48,612 nt of DNA from the NCBI RefSeq assembly GCF_003696215.1, contig NZ_RFFG01000061.1, forward strand, positions 1 to 48,612, given 5' to 3'. This DNA is from Actinomadura harenae (GTDB lineage: Bacteria; Actinomycetota; Actinomycetes; Streptosporangiales; Streptosporangiaceae). The translations under genes and the position numbers were made by a program. The notes under the pieces were generated by a model, which searched no databases, was not told the origin of the DNA, and was given only the letters and a program-made list of their open reading frames with translations. Shown here one piece after another: positions 40,254-48,493 of the stretch (within the stretch, counting starts at the first letter, position 1; each line of letters begins with the position of its first letter).

Positions 40254-40630
40254 GCCTGCTTCAGGTCCTTGGTGTCGGGGGTGGTCGGGCGGGTGACCTC
40301 GCGCAGCGAGATCTTCAACTGGCGGGGGTCTTCGCGCAGGAGGTTGCCGTGCTCGTCGGAGAAGAAGACGGCGCTGGTGGGCTCGCCCGCGGGCGGCTTG
40401 GCCTCGGCCTTGGCCGACACGACCAAGGCGTTGCTGTCGCCCTTCATGGGCTGGATCTCGACGCGCAGGGAGAAGGTGCCCTTCTTCCCGCGTTCCTGGA
40501 CGGCGCGGACCAGGTCCTGCAGCAGGACGGCGGCCTGGTCGATGACCGACCCGCGGCCGAGGTCGCGCAGGATGTCGGCGAACGGCCGGACCTGGATCTC
40601 GCCGGTCTCGGTATCGATGGGGATGGTCAC
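40250..40630 (-). CDS. Hypothetical early protein
   Basis: 126 residues from GTG overlapping the upstream stop. Helix (FADILRDLGRGSVIDQAAVL) then beta strands (GTFSLRVEIQPMKGDSNALV) and a charged end. It is regularly paired with DUF2303 in actinophage operons as far as I recall; function unknown. Confidence 0.75.
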   Translation of the reverse strand: MTIPIDTETGEIQVRPFADILRDLGRGSVIDQAAVLLQDLVRAVQERGKKGTFSLRVEIQPMKGDSNALVVSAKAEAKPPAGEPTSAVFFSDEHGNLLREDPRQLKISLREVTRPTTPDTKDLKQA

Positions 40631-40809
40631 GAGCGCTCTCCGTTCGGGGCGGGGGTGTGGGTGTCTTTGAGGTGCCGGTCGGCGACGCGCTCGACGTCGC
40701 GGAGGGACTCGGACATGCCGACGAGGTGGTTGGCGCCGCAGGCTGGATCACGGCACACGGCCAGCCACGTCCCGCGCAGGCTCTGGACGACGGGCCAGGT
40801 CGTGCTCAC
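40627..40809 (-). CDS. Small early protein with Cys/His set
   Basis: 60 residues from GTG at 40809, overlapping both neighbours. CRDPACGANHLV and ADRHLKDTH offer a possible CCHH zinc site. Unknown function. Confidence 0.7.
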   Translation of the reverse strand: MSTTWPVVQSLRGTWLAVCRDPACGANHLVGMSESLRDVERVADRHLKDTHTPAPNGERS

Positions 40810-41249
40810 GCCGGTACCTCCGCGGAGTCGCCGAATCCGGCGTGCCGGGCCAGCGTGACGGCGTCGGCGAGCACCAGGCGGACGGGGCAGTCGTGGTCGA
40901 CCGGGCCGCCGCGCAGCAGGGGGCTGTTGGCGGGCAGGACGGCCCACCAGCGGCCCGCGTTCGGCGCGCCGACTCCGCGCCGCTGGACGACCAGGACGCC
41001 GACGGCCGCGCGCGCGTTGGCGCGCTCGACCTCGGTCTCGACCATCCAGCGGGCGATGTCATTGTCGGAGGCGTTGCGGGCCATGTCGCCGCCCTTGACC
41101 TCCCAGGCGATGCCGGGGGTTCCGGTGATGTCGCCTGCGTCGTCCCGGCCACGCAGCGCCCGGCGTTCGGCGGACGGCCAGCCGTGCCCCCGCAGGTACC
41201 GGACGACGGCCGTTTCGGCGGCGGTGCCGCGCTGCTTGGGCTTGTTCAC
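40806..41249 (-). CDS. PD-(D/E)XK nuclease, Holliday-junction-resolvase-like
   Basis: 147 residues from GTG. Glu11 in GTAAETAVVRYL, Asp40 in DDAGDITG and Glu50-Val-Lys52 in IAWEVKGG form the PD-(D/E)XK catalytic set, in the order seen in Hjc-like resolvases and other small phage nucleases. It would resolve branched DNA in recombination or before packaging. Confidence 0.82.
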   Translation of the reverse strand: MNKPKQRGTAAETAVVRYLRGHGWPSAERRALRGRDDAGDITGTPGIAWEVKGGDMARNASDNDIARWMVETEVERANARAAVGVLVVQRRGVGAPNAGRWWAVLPANSPLLRGGPVDHDCPVRLVLADAVTLARHAGFGDSAEVPA

Positions 41250-41407
41250 CGCCCACCGCCGCTGGTGTCCTCGGGTCGATCAGGGCGGGGCCGGGGGCGT
41301 CCGGCGGCGCGTCCGAGGCCGATGACGAACACCAGCAGGACGGCGCAGACGGAGCAGGCGAGCGCGAGCCACAGCGGCCACGGGACGCTGGTCAGGTCAG
41401 CGGGCAT
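41246..41407 (-). CDS. Small single-pass membrane protein
   Basis: 53 residues from ATG at 41407. WPLWLALACSVCAVLLVFVIG is a clear membrane segment; the tail is Arg/Pro-rich. It overlaps the ends of both neighbours (11 bases upstream, 4 downstream). Function unknown. Confidence 0.65.
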   Translation of the reverse strand: MPADLTSVPWPLWLALACSVCAVLLVFVIGLGRAAGRPRPRPDRPEDTSGGGR

Positions 41408-41906
41408 CGACGGCCTCCCGCGGGGCCGGACGGCACAGCGCGCATTCGGCGTCGCCGTCCTGGAAGCAGGCGATCAGGCACTTCCAGCAGCCGCGCCCGG
41501 TCGGGCCGGCCTCGCCCTCATGGTGGACCGGCGCGTGCTGGCAGCGCAGGCACAGCCGTCCGGCGGCCAGTTCAACGTCGCGGACCTCGTTGAGGCGCTC
41601 GGCGTGGTCGGCGGCGGCCAGCAGCCGCGCGGCGTACACGCGGGCGTGCTCGGGGGTGCCCGTTCCGGCCTCGCGCCGGACCATGCCCCAGTACGCGGTC
41701 GGCGCGCCGAGCTGGTCCGGGTCGTACTCGACCCGCGGCACCACCCAGACCCCGCGGGCGTCCAGCTGCGCGCGGAGCTGATCCCGCTCGGCCTTGAACG
41801 CGTTGCGCTGCCGGATGGTGATGGTGGCCTTGGCGCGGGCGGCGTCCAGGTCGGCGCGCAGCCGAGCGATCAGCTCGCCAACGGGCTCGTCGGAGATGTC
41901 AGGCAC
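41397..41906 (-). CDS. Coiled-coil/Cys-rich early protein
   Basis: 169 residues from GTG. Residues 8-50 are coiled coil (LIARLRADLDAARAKATI). A central domain (YDPDQLGAPTAYWGMVRREAG) is followed by LCLRCQHAPVHH and CWKCLIAC...CALC, likely zinc-binding. Unknown function in the early operon. Confidence 0.75.
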   Translation of the reverse strand: MPDISDEPVGELIARLRADLDAARAKATITIRQRNAFKAERDQLRAQLDARGVWVVPRVEYDPDQLGAPTAYWGMVRREAGTGTPEHARVYAARLLAAADHAERLNEVRDVELAAGRLCLRCQHAPVHHEGEAGPTGRGCWKCLIACFQDGDAECALCRPAPREAVDAR

Positions 41907-42702
41907 GCTCGACCTCCCCGGCGTCGAGCTGGACCAGGCCGTCGTGGACGCGCTCCAGCAGCGCGGAGTCGGCCGGCGGCTGGGCCGAGCCGTCCGGGAG
42001 GCGTTGCATCATCGGCTGGGCGTAGCGGGCCGGGTCGGCACCGGGCGCGCACTCCTCCTGGTGGCTGGTGACGTGCAGCCACCTCCCGTTCGGGGAGGAC
42101 AGCGTCAGCGGAACGTCGCAGTTCCGGCACTCGATGGCGGACGGAGGCGGGTCGCTCGGGGTGGGCGGCTGCGCGGTCTTGGGGGTGCGGGTGTGGGCCG
42201 ACACCGACACCGGGACGTCGCAGACCAGCGCGGCCACCCACACCCGGGTCAGGCCGGGTGTGATCTCGGCGCTGTGGGTCTCGGCGGACTCCAGGTACTC
42301 CCGCCACTTCTCCACGGCCTGGGCGTCCTGGTCGGTGTAGGTGTGGACCAGCAGTCCCTCCAGGCCGTTCTCGGTGACCTCCCAGCGGGAGACCTCCGGC
42401 AGCCAGGTCCGGCTCGCCAGCAGATTCAGCACCTCGGCGGCCTGCTGCTGCAGCTCGCGACCGATCAGCGCGACGCGGACCTTCCTGCTGGCCGGCAGGA
42501 ACCACGTTCCGGCGGTGCCGGTCTGGTCGTCGCGGTAGTCGACGCGGACGTGCGGGCCGTAGTCGATCGGGTCGGCGGTGATCAGCCACTCGCCCAGCTC
42601 GTCGGGCTGGTAGGTGCGCAGCCGGTAGTCCGGCCACTCCAGTACCAGGCTCCCGGCCCCCAGCTCCAACGGCTTGCGCTGAACGCTCGTACGATGGGTC
42701 AT
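41899..42702 (-). CDS. Hypothetical early protein
   Basis: 267 residues. Beta-rich N-terminal half (LVLEWPDYRLRTYQPDELG, WLITADPIDYGPHVRVDYR), helix, then a Cys pair (ECRNCDVPLTL) with His residues that may bind zinc. Not recognised. Confidence 0.75.
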   Translation of the reverse strand: MTHRTSVQRKPLELGAGSLVLEWPDYRLRTYQPDELGEWLITADPIDYGPHVRVDYRDDQTGTAGTWFLPASRKVRVALIGRELQQQAAEVLNLLASRTWLPEVSRWEVTENGLEGLLVHTYTDQDAQAVEKWREYLESAETHSAEITPGLTRVWVAALVCDVPVSVSAHTRTPKTAQPPTPSDPPPSAIECRNCDVPLTLSSPNGRWLHVTSHQEECAPGADPARYAQPMMQRLPDGSAQPPADSALLERVHDGLVQLDAGEVERA

Positions 42703-42866
42703 GGTCGGTGACTCCCTAGTTGTTGACCTGCGCGCCGCCCCGGGGTCCAGCCGAGGCGGCGCTTCTGCTTCATCAGGTGATGGATCAGGTCGAGCGCAGG
42801 CCGCGGCCGGACGGTGGCCGCGTGGGCGGCCAGGACGGCGCGCAGCTTCCGCTCGTAGTCGGTCAT
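42699..42866 (-). CDS. Small basic early protein
   Basis: 55 residues from ATG at 42866 (TGATG overlap). Helical and basic: YERKLRAVLAAHAATVRPR, LIHHLMKQKRRLGW. It follows the annealing protein and may be a DNA-binding accessory factor. Confidence 0.68.
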   Translation of the reverse strand: MTDYERKLRAVLAAHAATVRPRPALDLIHHLMKQKRRLGWTPGRRAGQQLGSHRP

Positions 42867-43753
42867 CAGCCCGCGCGTCCGCTCACGGCGTCGGCCTGCG
42901 CGGCGGCCTCGGCATCCGGGGCGGACGGCGGCGCGGCGTTGCGGGCGGCGAGAATCTCCTCGGCGGTCGCGGGGGCGACGGGGAACTCGTCGTCGATGGT
43001 GGTCTCGCGGCGCGACAGCGACCGGAACACGACCTCCAGGCGGGCGATGTCGGCCCCCGTCCACTTCGTGCGCGGCTTACCGACCTTGGCCTCAAGCCGA
43101 GCGGCGGTGATGCCCTGCTGGCCGAACGCGTCGACGGCCTCGGCAACGCGCTGCTCCAGCGACGTCCCGTTGCCCTGCTCCAGGGTCTGCGAGCACGTCT
43201 GCTTGGCGTCCTCGATCAGCCAGGACGGCAGCACCGCGAAAATTGCTTCACGCAGGCGCCGCGATCCGTTGTTGGCGTTGTTCTCGTAGATGTCGCGCAG
43301 GTCGATGAGCGGTTTGCGGCCCTTCTTGGTGTCCCTGGCGTGGGGGACGATGAAGGTCTGCGAGGCGCGCGTGTTGGTCTCGACGTCCCAGGCCCAGGCG
43401 AGGATCTCCGACTCGCCGGCGACGTCGTCGCGGCGCAGCTCGTTGACGCCGTACTGGATGTTGCCCCAGCAGCGGGCCAACTCGCGGGCCAGGTAGATGC
43501 TCTCCCCGTTGACGGTGCCGTCGCCGCGCGGGAAGGAGTAGAAGGCGCGCTCGGCGAACGTCGGCTTGGTGCAGACCTGCCGGATCGCCTCCTGCGCGGC
43601 GGCGATATTGCGGGGCGACTCGCGCGCCAGCAGCACCGAGGCATGGACCTCGGCGACGGCGCGGGACTGCTCCACGGCGGTCGCCTGCCCGACACGGGCG
43701 GGCGACGGCGGCGTCGGCAGCGCGACGCGGTCAAGCTGGTTCCCCGTCTTCAT
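42866..43753 (-). CDS. Probable single-strand annealing protein (RecT-like role)
   Basis: 295 residues from ATG at 43753 after CAGGAGG. A helical start is followed by YSFPRGDGTVNGESIYLARELARCWGNIQYG, ESEILAWAWDVETNTRASQ, and IFAVLPSWLIEDAKQ. The order resembles phage recombination proteins that act with RecE-type nucleases, and it overlaps such a nuclease by 4 bases. I infer annealing function mainly from this pairing; sequence alone does not separate RecT from Erf-like families. Confidence 0.68.
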   Translation of the reverse strand: MKTGNQLDRVALPTPPSPARVGQATAVEQSRAVAEVHASVLLARESPRNIAAAQEAIRQVCTKPTFAERAFYSFPRGDGTVNGESIYLARELARCWGNIQYGVNELRRDDVAGESEILAWAWDVETNTRASQTFIVPHARDTKKGRKPLIDLRDIYENNANNGSRRLREAIFAVLPSWLIEDAKQTCSQTLEQGNGTSLEQRVAEAVDAFGQQGITAARLEAKVGKPRTKWTGADIARLEVVFRSLSRRETTIDDEFPVAPATAEEILAARNAAPPSAPDAEAAAQADAVSGRAG

Positions 43754-44607
43754 GACGTGACCTCCTGCAGAAAGCGGTTCTCGGCCCAGCCGGGAAGGCC
43801 GACGGGCTCGATCCCGTCGACGTAGGCGGGCCAGGTGTCGGTGGCTCGGCAGCGCGCGTACAGCTCCAGCGCCTTGCGGTTCTCGTGCCGTCCCGCGTCG
43901 AGGGCGAGTTGGTTGAGCTGCACGGGCGTCACCAGGTACGGCTCCGTCTTCTCCTGAACCACCAGGAAGAACGCGACCTCGGCGGCTAGGCCCAGGGCGA
44001 TCACCCCGTCGCCGTACCAAGCGCCCTGGCCGTGGTAGCCGTAGTTCGCGATGGCCTTACTGATCGCGGCGGGGTGCGCCGACTCGCTGGTCTTGTAGTC
44101 GGCCAGGTACATCAGCCCCGTCGGCTCGGGCCTCGCCAGCCAGTCGACCAGCGCCCGACGCCACACCGCCGTGGGGCCGTCGCGCCAGATCAGGGTCTGC
44201 TCGGCTCGGCCAGGGCCGCCGAGCAGCGCCGACGCCAGCTCATGCCTGCGCAGCGCGTCCGCCATCGCGTGAACGGCCGCAAAGTCCTTCGACAACAGCG
44301 GGACGGCGCCCCGAGCCCGCGCCTCGTCGCGCTCGTCCTGCGCCGCCTTGGTCCGCCAGTCCTTCGCCTCGACCTCGACCAGCTCGGGCCCAACGCCGAG
44401 GACCAGGCGGTGCGCGGCCGTCCCCAGGTCCATCGAGGCCGTTGAGGCCCGCGGGTGGTCCAGCTCGTACCGGAATCGCGCCGGGCAGGTCGCCAGCAGC
44501 CGCCGCGCGCCGGACGACGACAGCGACCCGCCGGCCACCGGATCGGCGTGATAGACCTCAGCGTCCAGGTCGTACACGCCCGGTTTGAAGATCGGGAGGT
44601 CCGTCAC
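43750..44607 (-). CDS. RecE-like PD-(D/E)XK exonuclease
   Basis: 285 residues from GTG at 44607, which overlaps the previous stop and has GGAG upstream. N-terminal KPGVYDLDAEVYHADP and LSSSGARRLL, then His66 in GTAAH, Glu136, Asp155 in RALVDWL and Asp170-Tyr-Lys172 give the RecB/RecE-type nuclease site. It would resect double-strand ends for the annealing protein next door. Confidence 0.88.
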   Translation of the reverse strand: MTDLPIFKPGVYDLDAEVYHADPVAGGSLSSSGARRLLATCPARFRYELDHPRASTASMDLGTAAHRLVLGVGPELVEVEAKDWRTKAAQDERDEARARGAVPLLSKDFAAVHAMADALRRHELASALLGGPGRAEQTLIWRDGPTAVWRRALVDWLARPEPTGLMYLADYKTSESAHPAAISKAIANYGYHGQGAWYGDGVIALGLAAEVAFFLVVQEKTEPYLVTPVQLNQLALDAGRHENRKALELYARCRATDTWPAYVDGIEPVGLPGWAENRFLQEVTS

Positions 44608-44867
44608 CGGGCGCTCCGCGATGTTGACCGTCGCCTGTGTTCGCTGACGGGACGGGTGGCGCCGGCCTCCGCGATCTCGCGGATGTCGGCGTCCGAGAAC
44701 CGTAGGTACCTGCCGACGTAGGTCGCGGGGATCAGCCCGGCAGCGGCGCGCTTCTCCAGCCACGAGGCGGCGACCTTGAGACGAACGCCAGCCTCAGCTG
44801 CGGTGTAGAGCTGGGGCGCTCCGCAGCGGCTGCAGGCCGAGTCCGTCGAGGCCGTCCGGGCGGTCAC
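44604..44867 (-). CDS. Excisionase-like HTH protein with zinc motif
   Basis: 87 residues from GTG. CSRCGAPQ precedes an excisionase/MerR-like winged HTH (LYTAAEAGVRLKVAASWLEKR, then YLRFSDADIREI). Paralogous to the next gene upstream. One of the pair may be the recombination directionality factor, or both may regulate early genes. Confidence 0.8.
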   Translation of the reverse strand: MTARTASTDSACSRCGAPQLYTAAEAGVRLKVAASWLEKRAAAGLIPATYVGRYLRFSDADIREIAEAGATRPVSEHRRRSTSRSAR

Positions 44868-45082
44868 TTCGCGCCGCCGACGGTCACGGGCTGGTGGGCC
44901 TGCTGAACGATCTCGTCCAGGTGGGCCCTGCTGAAGCGGATGAGCTTGCCGAAGCGCCAGTGCGGGATCTGCTTGGCGCGGGCATGGGAGGTCAGCCAAT
45001 GCGCGGTGAGTCCGGTGATCGTGGCGGCCTCGGCCGCTTTGTAGAGACGCGGAGGCTCACCGCTGGTGTGCAAGTGCGTCAT
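44864..45082 (-). CDS. Excisionase-like HTH protein, first early gene
   Basis: 72 residues from ATG at 45082. LYKAAEAATITGLTAHWLTS and WRFGKLIRFSRAHLDEIV match small excisionase-type HTH proteins. It starts the leftward operon opposite the repressor, the place of Cro/Xis-type proteins. No strong ribosome site is visible, so expression may be leaderless or low. Confidence 0.8.
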   Translation of the reverse strand: MTHLHTSGEPPRLYKAAEAATITGLTAHWLTSHARAKQIPHWRFGKLIRFSRAHLDEIVQQAHQPVTVGGAK

Positions 45083-45103
45083 GATCAGGGACTGTAACGA
45101 GCC

Positions 45104-45135
45104 ATCACCGATTTTTACAAGTAACGATCGGTGAT
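45104..45135. promoter_or_regulatory. Candidate lysogeny-switch operator
   Basis: ATCACCGA (45104-45111) and its complement TCGGTGAT (45128-45135), with TAACGA repeated next to each (45095 and 45122). The area is AT-rich and lies between the divergent repressor and early operon, so it likely holds both promoters. Confidence 0.6.
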
Positions 45136-45259
45136 TCTCCAGATTCAAAGATCAGTTGCTCACTAAAGCACGTGAAGACTCGCCAAAGTCCGTTTTCAGA
45201 GCTACAGTCCGGGGGAGCGCCTCGCCGAGACGTGGCCCGCCCACCTGAGGACAGGACCC

Positions 45260-45751
45260 ATGGACGAGCACCCTTACTCACCCGCCGACTACGCCCGCCT
45301 GGGCGAAGCGGTACACCGCCGTCGCCGCGACATGGACATGAACCAGGCTGACGTACAAGAGGCCGGCGGCCCGTCGATCTCGATGCTCTCCAAGATCGAG
45401 AACGGCACACTCCGGCCAGGAAGACGCGTGGTCATCGCCCTGGAGAACGTCCTGCTGTGGGACCACGGCAGCGTCGAGCAGATCCTCCAAGGCGGCCAGC
45501 CCACCCTGACCGTCCTGCGCCCGGTCACCGGATCGGGCCCCGACAGCAGCGTCACCGACTACCCCGACTTCGTTGGCGGCGACCCCTTCTACCAGCACAT
45601 CTGGAATTTCGAAGGCGTGCCAGAGGACGAACGGGAGTACGCCATCCTGCGCGTTGAGCTGCGCAGGATGGAGAAGGAGAAGCGGCTACTCCGGCAAGCG
45701 CCGCAGCATCGTGCTGCGCGCGCGAGCGGGCAGTACCCGTCCGGCCGCTGA
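45260..45751 (+). CDS. XRE-family repressor candidate
   Basis: 163 residues from ATG at 45260 after GAGGACAGG. HTH at about 10-65 (LGEAVHRRRRDMDMNQADVQ, SISMLSKIENGTLRPG). The remaining part (DYPDFVGGDPFYQHIWNFEG) lacks the Ser-Lys protease of LexA/CI-like repressors, so induction would not be by RecA-driven self-cleavage. Position opposite the early operon and before integrase supports a role as immunity repressor. Confidence 0.78.
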   Translation: MDEHPYSPADYARLGEAVHRRRRDMDMNQADVQEAGGPSISMLSKIENGTLRPGRRVVIALENVLLWDHGSVEQILQGGQPTLTVLRPVTGSGPDSSVTDYPDFVGGDPFYQHIWNFEGVPEDEREYAILRVELRRMEKEKRLLRQAPQHRAARASGQYPSGR

Positions 45752-45843
45752 CGCGGCCACGCGCACAACTGATCAGCCTGCGCGAGCGGGCTTGATCCCC
45801 AAAACAGCGGGACCGGGGGCGGCGACGCATAGGGGACACGGGG

Positions 45844-47094
45844 ATGCGCGATCCCTACCAGCACGACGGCAGCAGCGAGGCAAGGGAGGCCGCAGAACGA
45901 GAAGCGCGCTTGCGGCGCCGCATCGCAGAGCTTGAAGAGAACCTCGAACCGTACGTGCCTCCCGAGCTGGAGACTCTGCTCTCCGGCGGCGAGCCCTGGC
46001 GAACGGGGTGGGTGCCGCTCGACGATGGGCAGCGCGTCCTGGTCACGGTCGGCGGCGACGCCGACACGACCACCGCCGAGGAGATCTACGGCTACCTGAC
46101 GGCGGTCACGGCCGCCCGCACCCAGCCGCCGACGAACGTCGGCCCGATCGCACCTGCCGCGCTGCCGCGCCCGCTCGCCGGATACGTGCTCGACCGCGCG
46201 GACACGACGCGCCTGGTGGTCGGGCAGTGGCTCGGCACCGAAACGCGCGTGGTCGTCCGGAAGCTGCGCCGCGCCTGGATCGACCACAACCCGGGCCGGA
46301 AGTTGTGGAGCATCGTCCTGCTGCCGCTCCTGCTGATGATGCGGTGGGGGCGGGACCTGTCCATGACCGGTCCGGCCCTGGCGACACCGACGACCGTGTT
46401 CGCGTCCACGGCCGCGCCGCTCGCGACGGCCGCCGCCGTCATCACCGGCCCCTACGTCGCACAGGACCTGGCGTGGTGGCATACCGCCGTCCCACCCCAA
46501 GCCGTTTCCTCGGCCAACACCACGACGGAAGTCGGCCAGCTCAACCAGGAACAACCGCTCCGCCTGCAGATCCCGCAGCGCCCGGACGCTCCGACGGCTC
46601 GCGACCACGCCTCAGACGAGACGGGGCCACCCCCCACGCCGCCCGGACCGACGGATCCCCTCGCCAAGCCGACGCCGCCGACGCCCGTCCCGACCATGCC
46701 GACGCCGAGCCCGACCCCCACGACGCCGACCCCCGATCCGATCCCCCCGAGCACCACGCCGACGACACCCACCAGCCCGCCGCACTCCACCCCGCCCGCG
46801 CCGCCGACGTCCCCGCCCGTAGACCCGAGCCCTGCACCGACCTCCCCAGACCCGGCGAAGCAGCCGCCGACCAACGACCAGGCCCCGGCGCCCGCCGCGA
46901 CCCCGCCCACCGACGGCCCGATCCTCGACCAACCCGCTCCCGCACCTGACCCCGCACCGGCGCCCGACACGGGCGCGCCCGCCCCGCCGGACGCCCAGGC
47001 CGAGCCCGAACCGGCCGACGCCCCCCGCACCGATCCGGCTCCCGATCCCGATCCTGACCCGAGCAGCGACGACGACCCCGACAACGACGCCTAA
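45844..47094 (+). CDS. Membrane protein with long Pro/Thr-rich stalk
   Basis: 416 residues. A coiled N-terminus (AREAAEREARLRRRIAELEE), a cytoplasmic domain with LVVGQWLGTETRVVVRKLRR, one or two membrane segments (LWSIVLLPLLLMM and FASTAAPLATAAAVITG), then about 170 residues of Pro, Thr, Asp and Ser repeats ending in DPDPDPSSDDDPDNDA. The stalk should reach through the cell wall. It lies between repressor and integrase on the same strand, so it is likely expressed in the lysogen; a superinfection-exclusion or surface role is possible. Confidence 0.78.
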   Translation: MRDPYQHDGSSEAREAAEREARLRRRIAELEENLEPYVPPELETLLSGGEPWRTGWVPLDDGQRVLVTVGGDADTTTAEEIYGYLTAVTAARTQPPTNVGPIAPAALPRPLAGYVLDRADTTRLVVGQWLGTETRVVVRKLRRAWIDHNPGRKLWSIVLLPLLLMMRWGRDLSMTGPALATPTTVFASTAAPLATAAAVITGPYVAQDLAWWHTAVPPQAVSSANTTTEVGQLNQEQPLRLQIPQRPDAPTARDHASDETGPPPTPPGPTDPLAKPTPPTPVPTMPTPSPTPTTPTPDPIPPSTTPTTPTSPPHSTPPAPPTSPPVDPSPAPTSPDPAKQPPTNDQAPAPAATPPTDGPILDQPAPAPDPAPAPDTGAPAPPDAQAEPEPADAPRTDPAPDPDPDPSSDDDPDNDA

Positions 47095-47110
47095 CCCCCT
47101 GGAGGTGCCC

Positions 47111-48493
47111 ATGGCATGGGCAGAGCGATACGGCAAGCAGGGCAAATGGAGGGCGCGCTACACGAAGCCGGACGGAACGACCGGCAGCGAGCCCGGATTC
47201 CGCACCAAGCGGGCTGCGGAGTCCTGGGGGAACGCCGAGGAAGAGAAGATGAAGGGCGGCGACTGGGCTGACCCGAAGCTCCTCGGCACTCCCTTCGAGA
47301 CCTGGGCCGAGGAGTGGTACGAGGCGCAGGACTTGGCCGAGACCACCATGTCGAACTACCGGTCGACGCTCGACAGCATGATCCTGCCCCACTGGGTGGG
47401 CTGGGGGACCGGGTCGATCAAGCCGATCAACATCGCCGGGTGGACGAAGAAGCTGCGCGCCGAGGGCTACAAGCCGTCCTCGATCGCCACCGCACACGCG
47501 CGGATGTACACCCTCATGGAAGACGCGGTGGACAACGGCTATGCGCGCAAGAACCCCTGCGACCACAAGCGGAAACGGGGTAAGCGGTCTGACAACGCGC
47601 CGACCTCCTCCGAGGAAGAGGTGTGGACGACCCCGCTGGGAGCGCTGCTGGTCGCCGAACGGTGTGGCGTCCTCGGCGGACGCGACGAGGATTTCCTGTT
47701 CCCGCTCACGATCGCCTACACGGGGATGCGCTTGGGGGAGGCGATCGGCCTGGAGAAGCGCTACGCGCGGGCCAAGCTCCACGGGCTCATCCGGGTCGAG
47801 TGGCAGCTCGTGGAGGTCCGCGGGCACTTCTACCGGCGGCCGCCCAAGGGGGACGGCCGGCGCGACATCCAGCTGCCGCCGTTCCTGGTCGACCTGATCG
47901 CCGACCAGATCGCGGCCATCGACAAGAACTTCTGCGCCTGCGACGAGCCGCACGACGACCGGCCGCGCGAGTACACCTTCCTCGGTCCCGGCTCCGGGCA
48001 CCACCGGCGCTCCAACTACTACCGCCGCCAGTTCACCCCCGCGGTTGAGGGGATGCGGCCGGTGCGCGACGGTGAGCGGGCCCCGGTGTACGTCTCCTAT
48101 GAGGAGAGCAGCTGGCCCGGCGCCCCGGTCGTGGGCCGGAACAGCGCCGGGCGCGCCGAGGCCGCCTGGCTGCCCGTCGAACCTGGCCTGACCCCGCACG
48201 GTCTTCGGCACAGCCACAAGACGTGGATGCTCGAAGACCACATTCCGGAGATCGCGCAGTTCGAGCGTCTCGGGCACACGATGGGCGGTATCCGCGGGGT
48301 CTACTCGCACGCGTCCGACGACATGCGCCAGGCCATCCTGACCGGGCTTCAGCGGCGCTGGGAGGAGTCGCTGAGCGCGCGGGCGGCGATCAGCCCACGG
48401 TCGGCCGTCCCGCTGTTGGACCGGCTGCTGCGCGAGCACCAGGCGGCCGCGCATCTGAAGGGTTCAGTGGCGGAAATCGCGAAGGCCGGGTGA
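47111..48493 (+). CDS. int: Tyrosine integrase
   Basis: 460 residues from ATG at 47111 (GGAGG seven bases upstream; GTG at 47105 also possible). An N-terminal arm-binding domain (AERYGKQGKWRARYTKPDG), a core-binding SAM-like domain (about 60-150), and catalytic Arg207 (TGMRLGE), His363/Arg366 (HGLRH), His389 (LGHTMGG) and Tyr398 (GVYSH). A ~50-residue insert around 270-350 with CACDE and RAPVYVSYEE is longer than in lambda Int. It ends 41 bases before the terminator and 72 bases before the tRNA-Ile core. Confidence 0.96.
   Translation: MAWAERYGKQGKWRARYTKPDGTTGSEPGFRTKRAAESWGNAEEEKMKGGDWADPKLLGTPFETWAEEWYEAQDLAETTMSNYRSTLDSMILPHWVGWGTGSIKPINIAGWTKKLRAEGYKPSSIATAHARMYTLMEDAVDNGYARKNPCDHKRKRGKRSDNAPTSSEEEVWTTPLGALLVAERCGVLGGRDEDFLFPLTIAYTGMRLGEAIGLEKRYARAKLHGLIRVEWQLVEVRGHFYRRPPKGDGRRDIQLPPFLVDLIADQIAAIDKNFCACDEPHDDRPREYTFLGPGSGHHRRSNYYRRQFTPAVEGMRPVRDGERAPVYVSYEESSWPGAPVVGRNSAGRAEAAWLPVEPGLTPHGLRHSHKTWMLEDHIPEIAQFERLGHTMGGIRGVYSHASDDMRQAILTGLQRRWEESLSARAAISPRSAVPLLDRLLREHQAAAHLKGSVAEIAKAG

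Noticed and set aside
45260..45751. LexA/CI-type self-cleaving repressor
   Set aside because: The C-terminal part is short and lacks a visible Ala-Gly cleavage site and Ser-Lys dyad.
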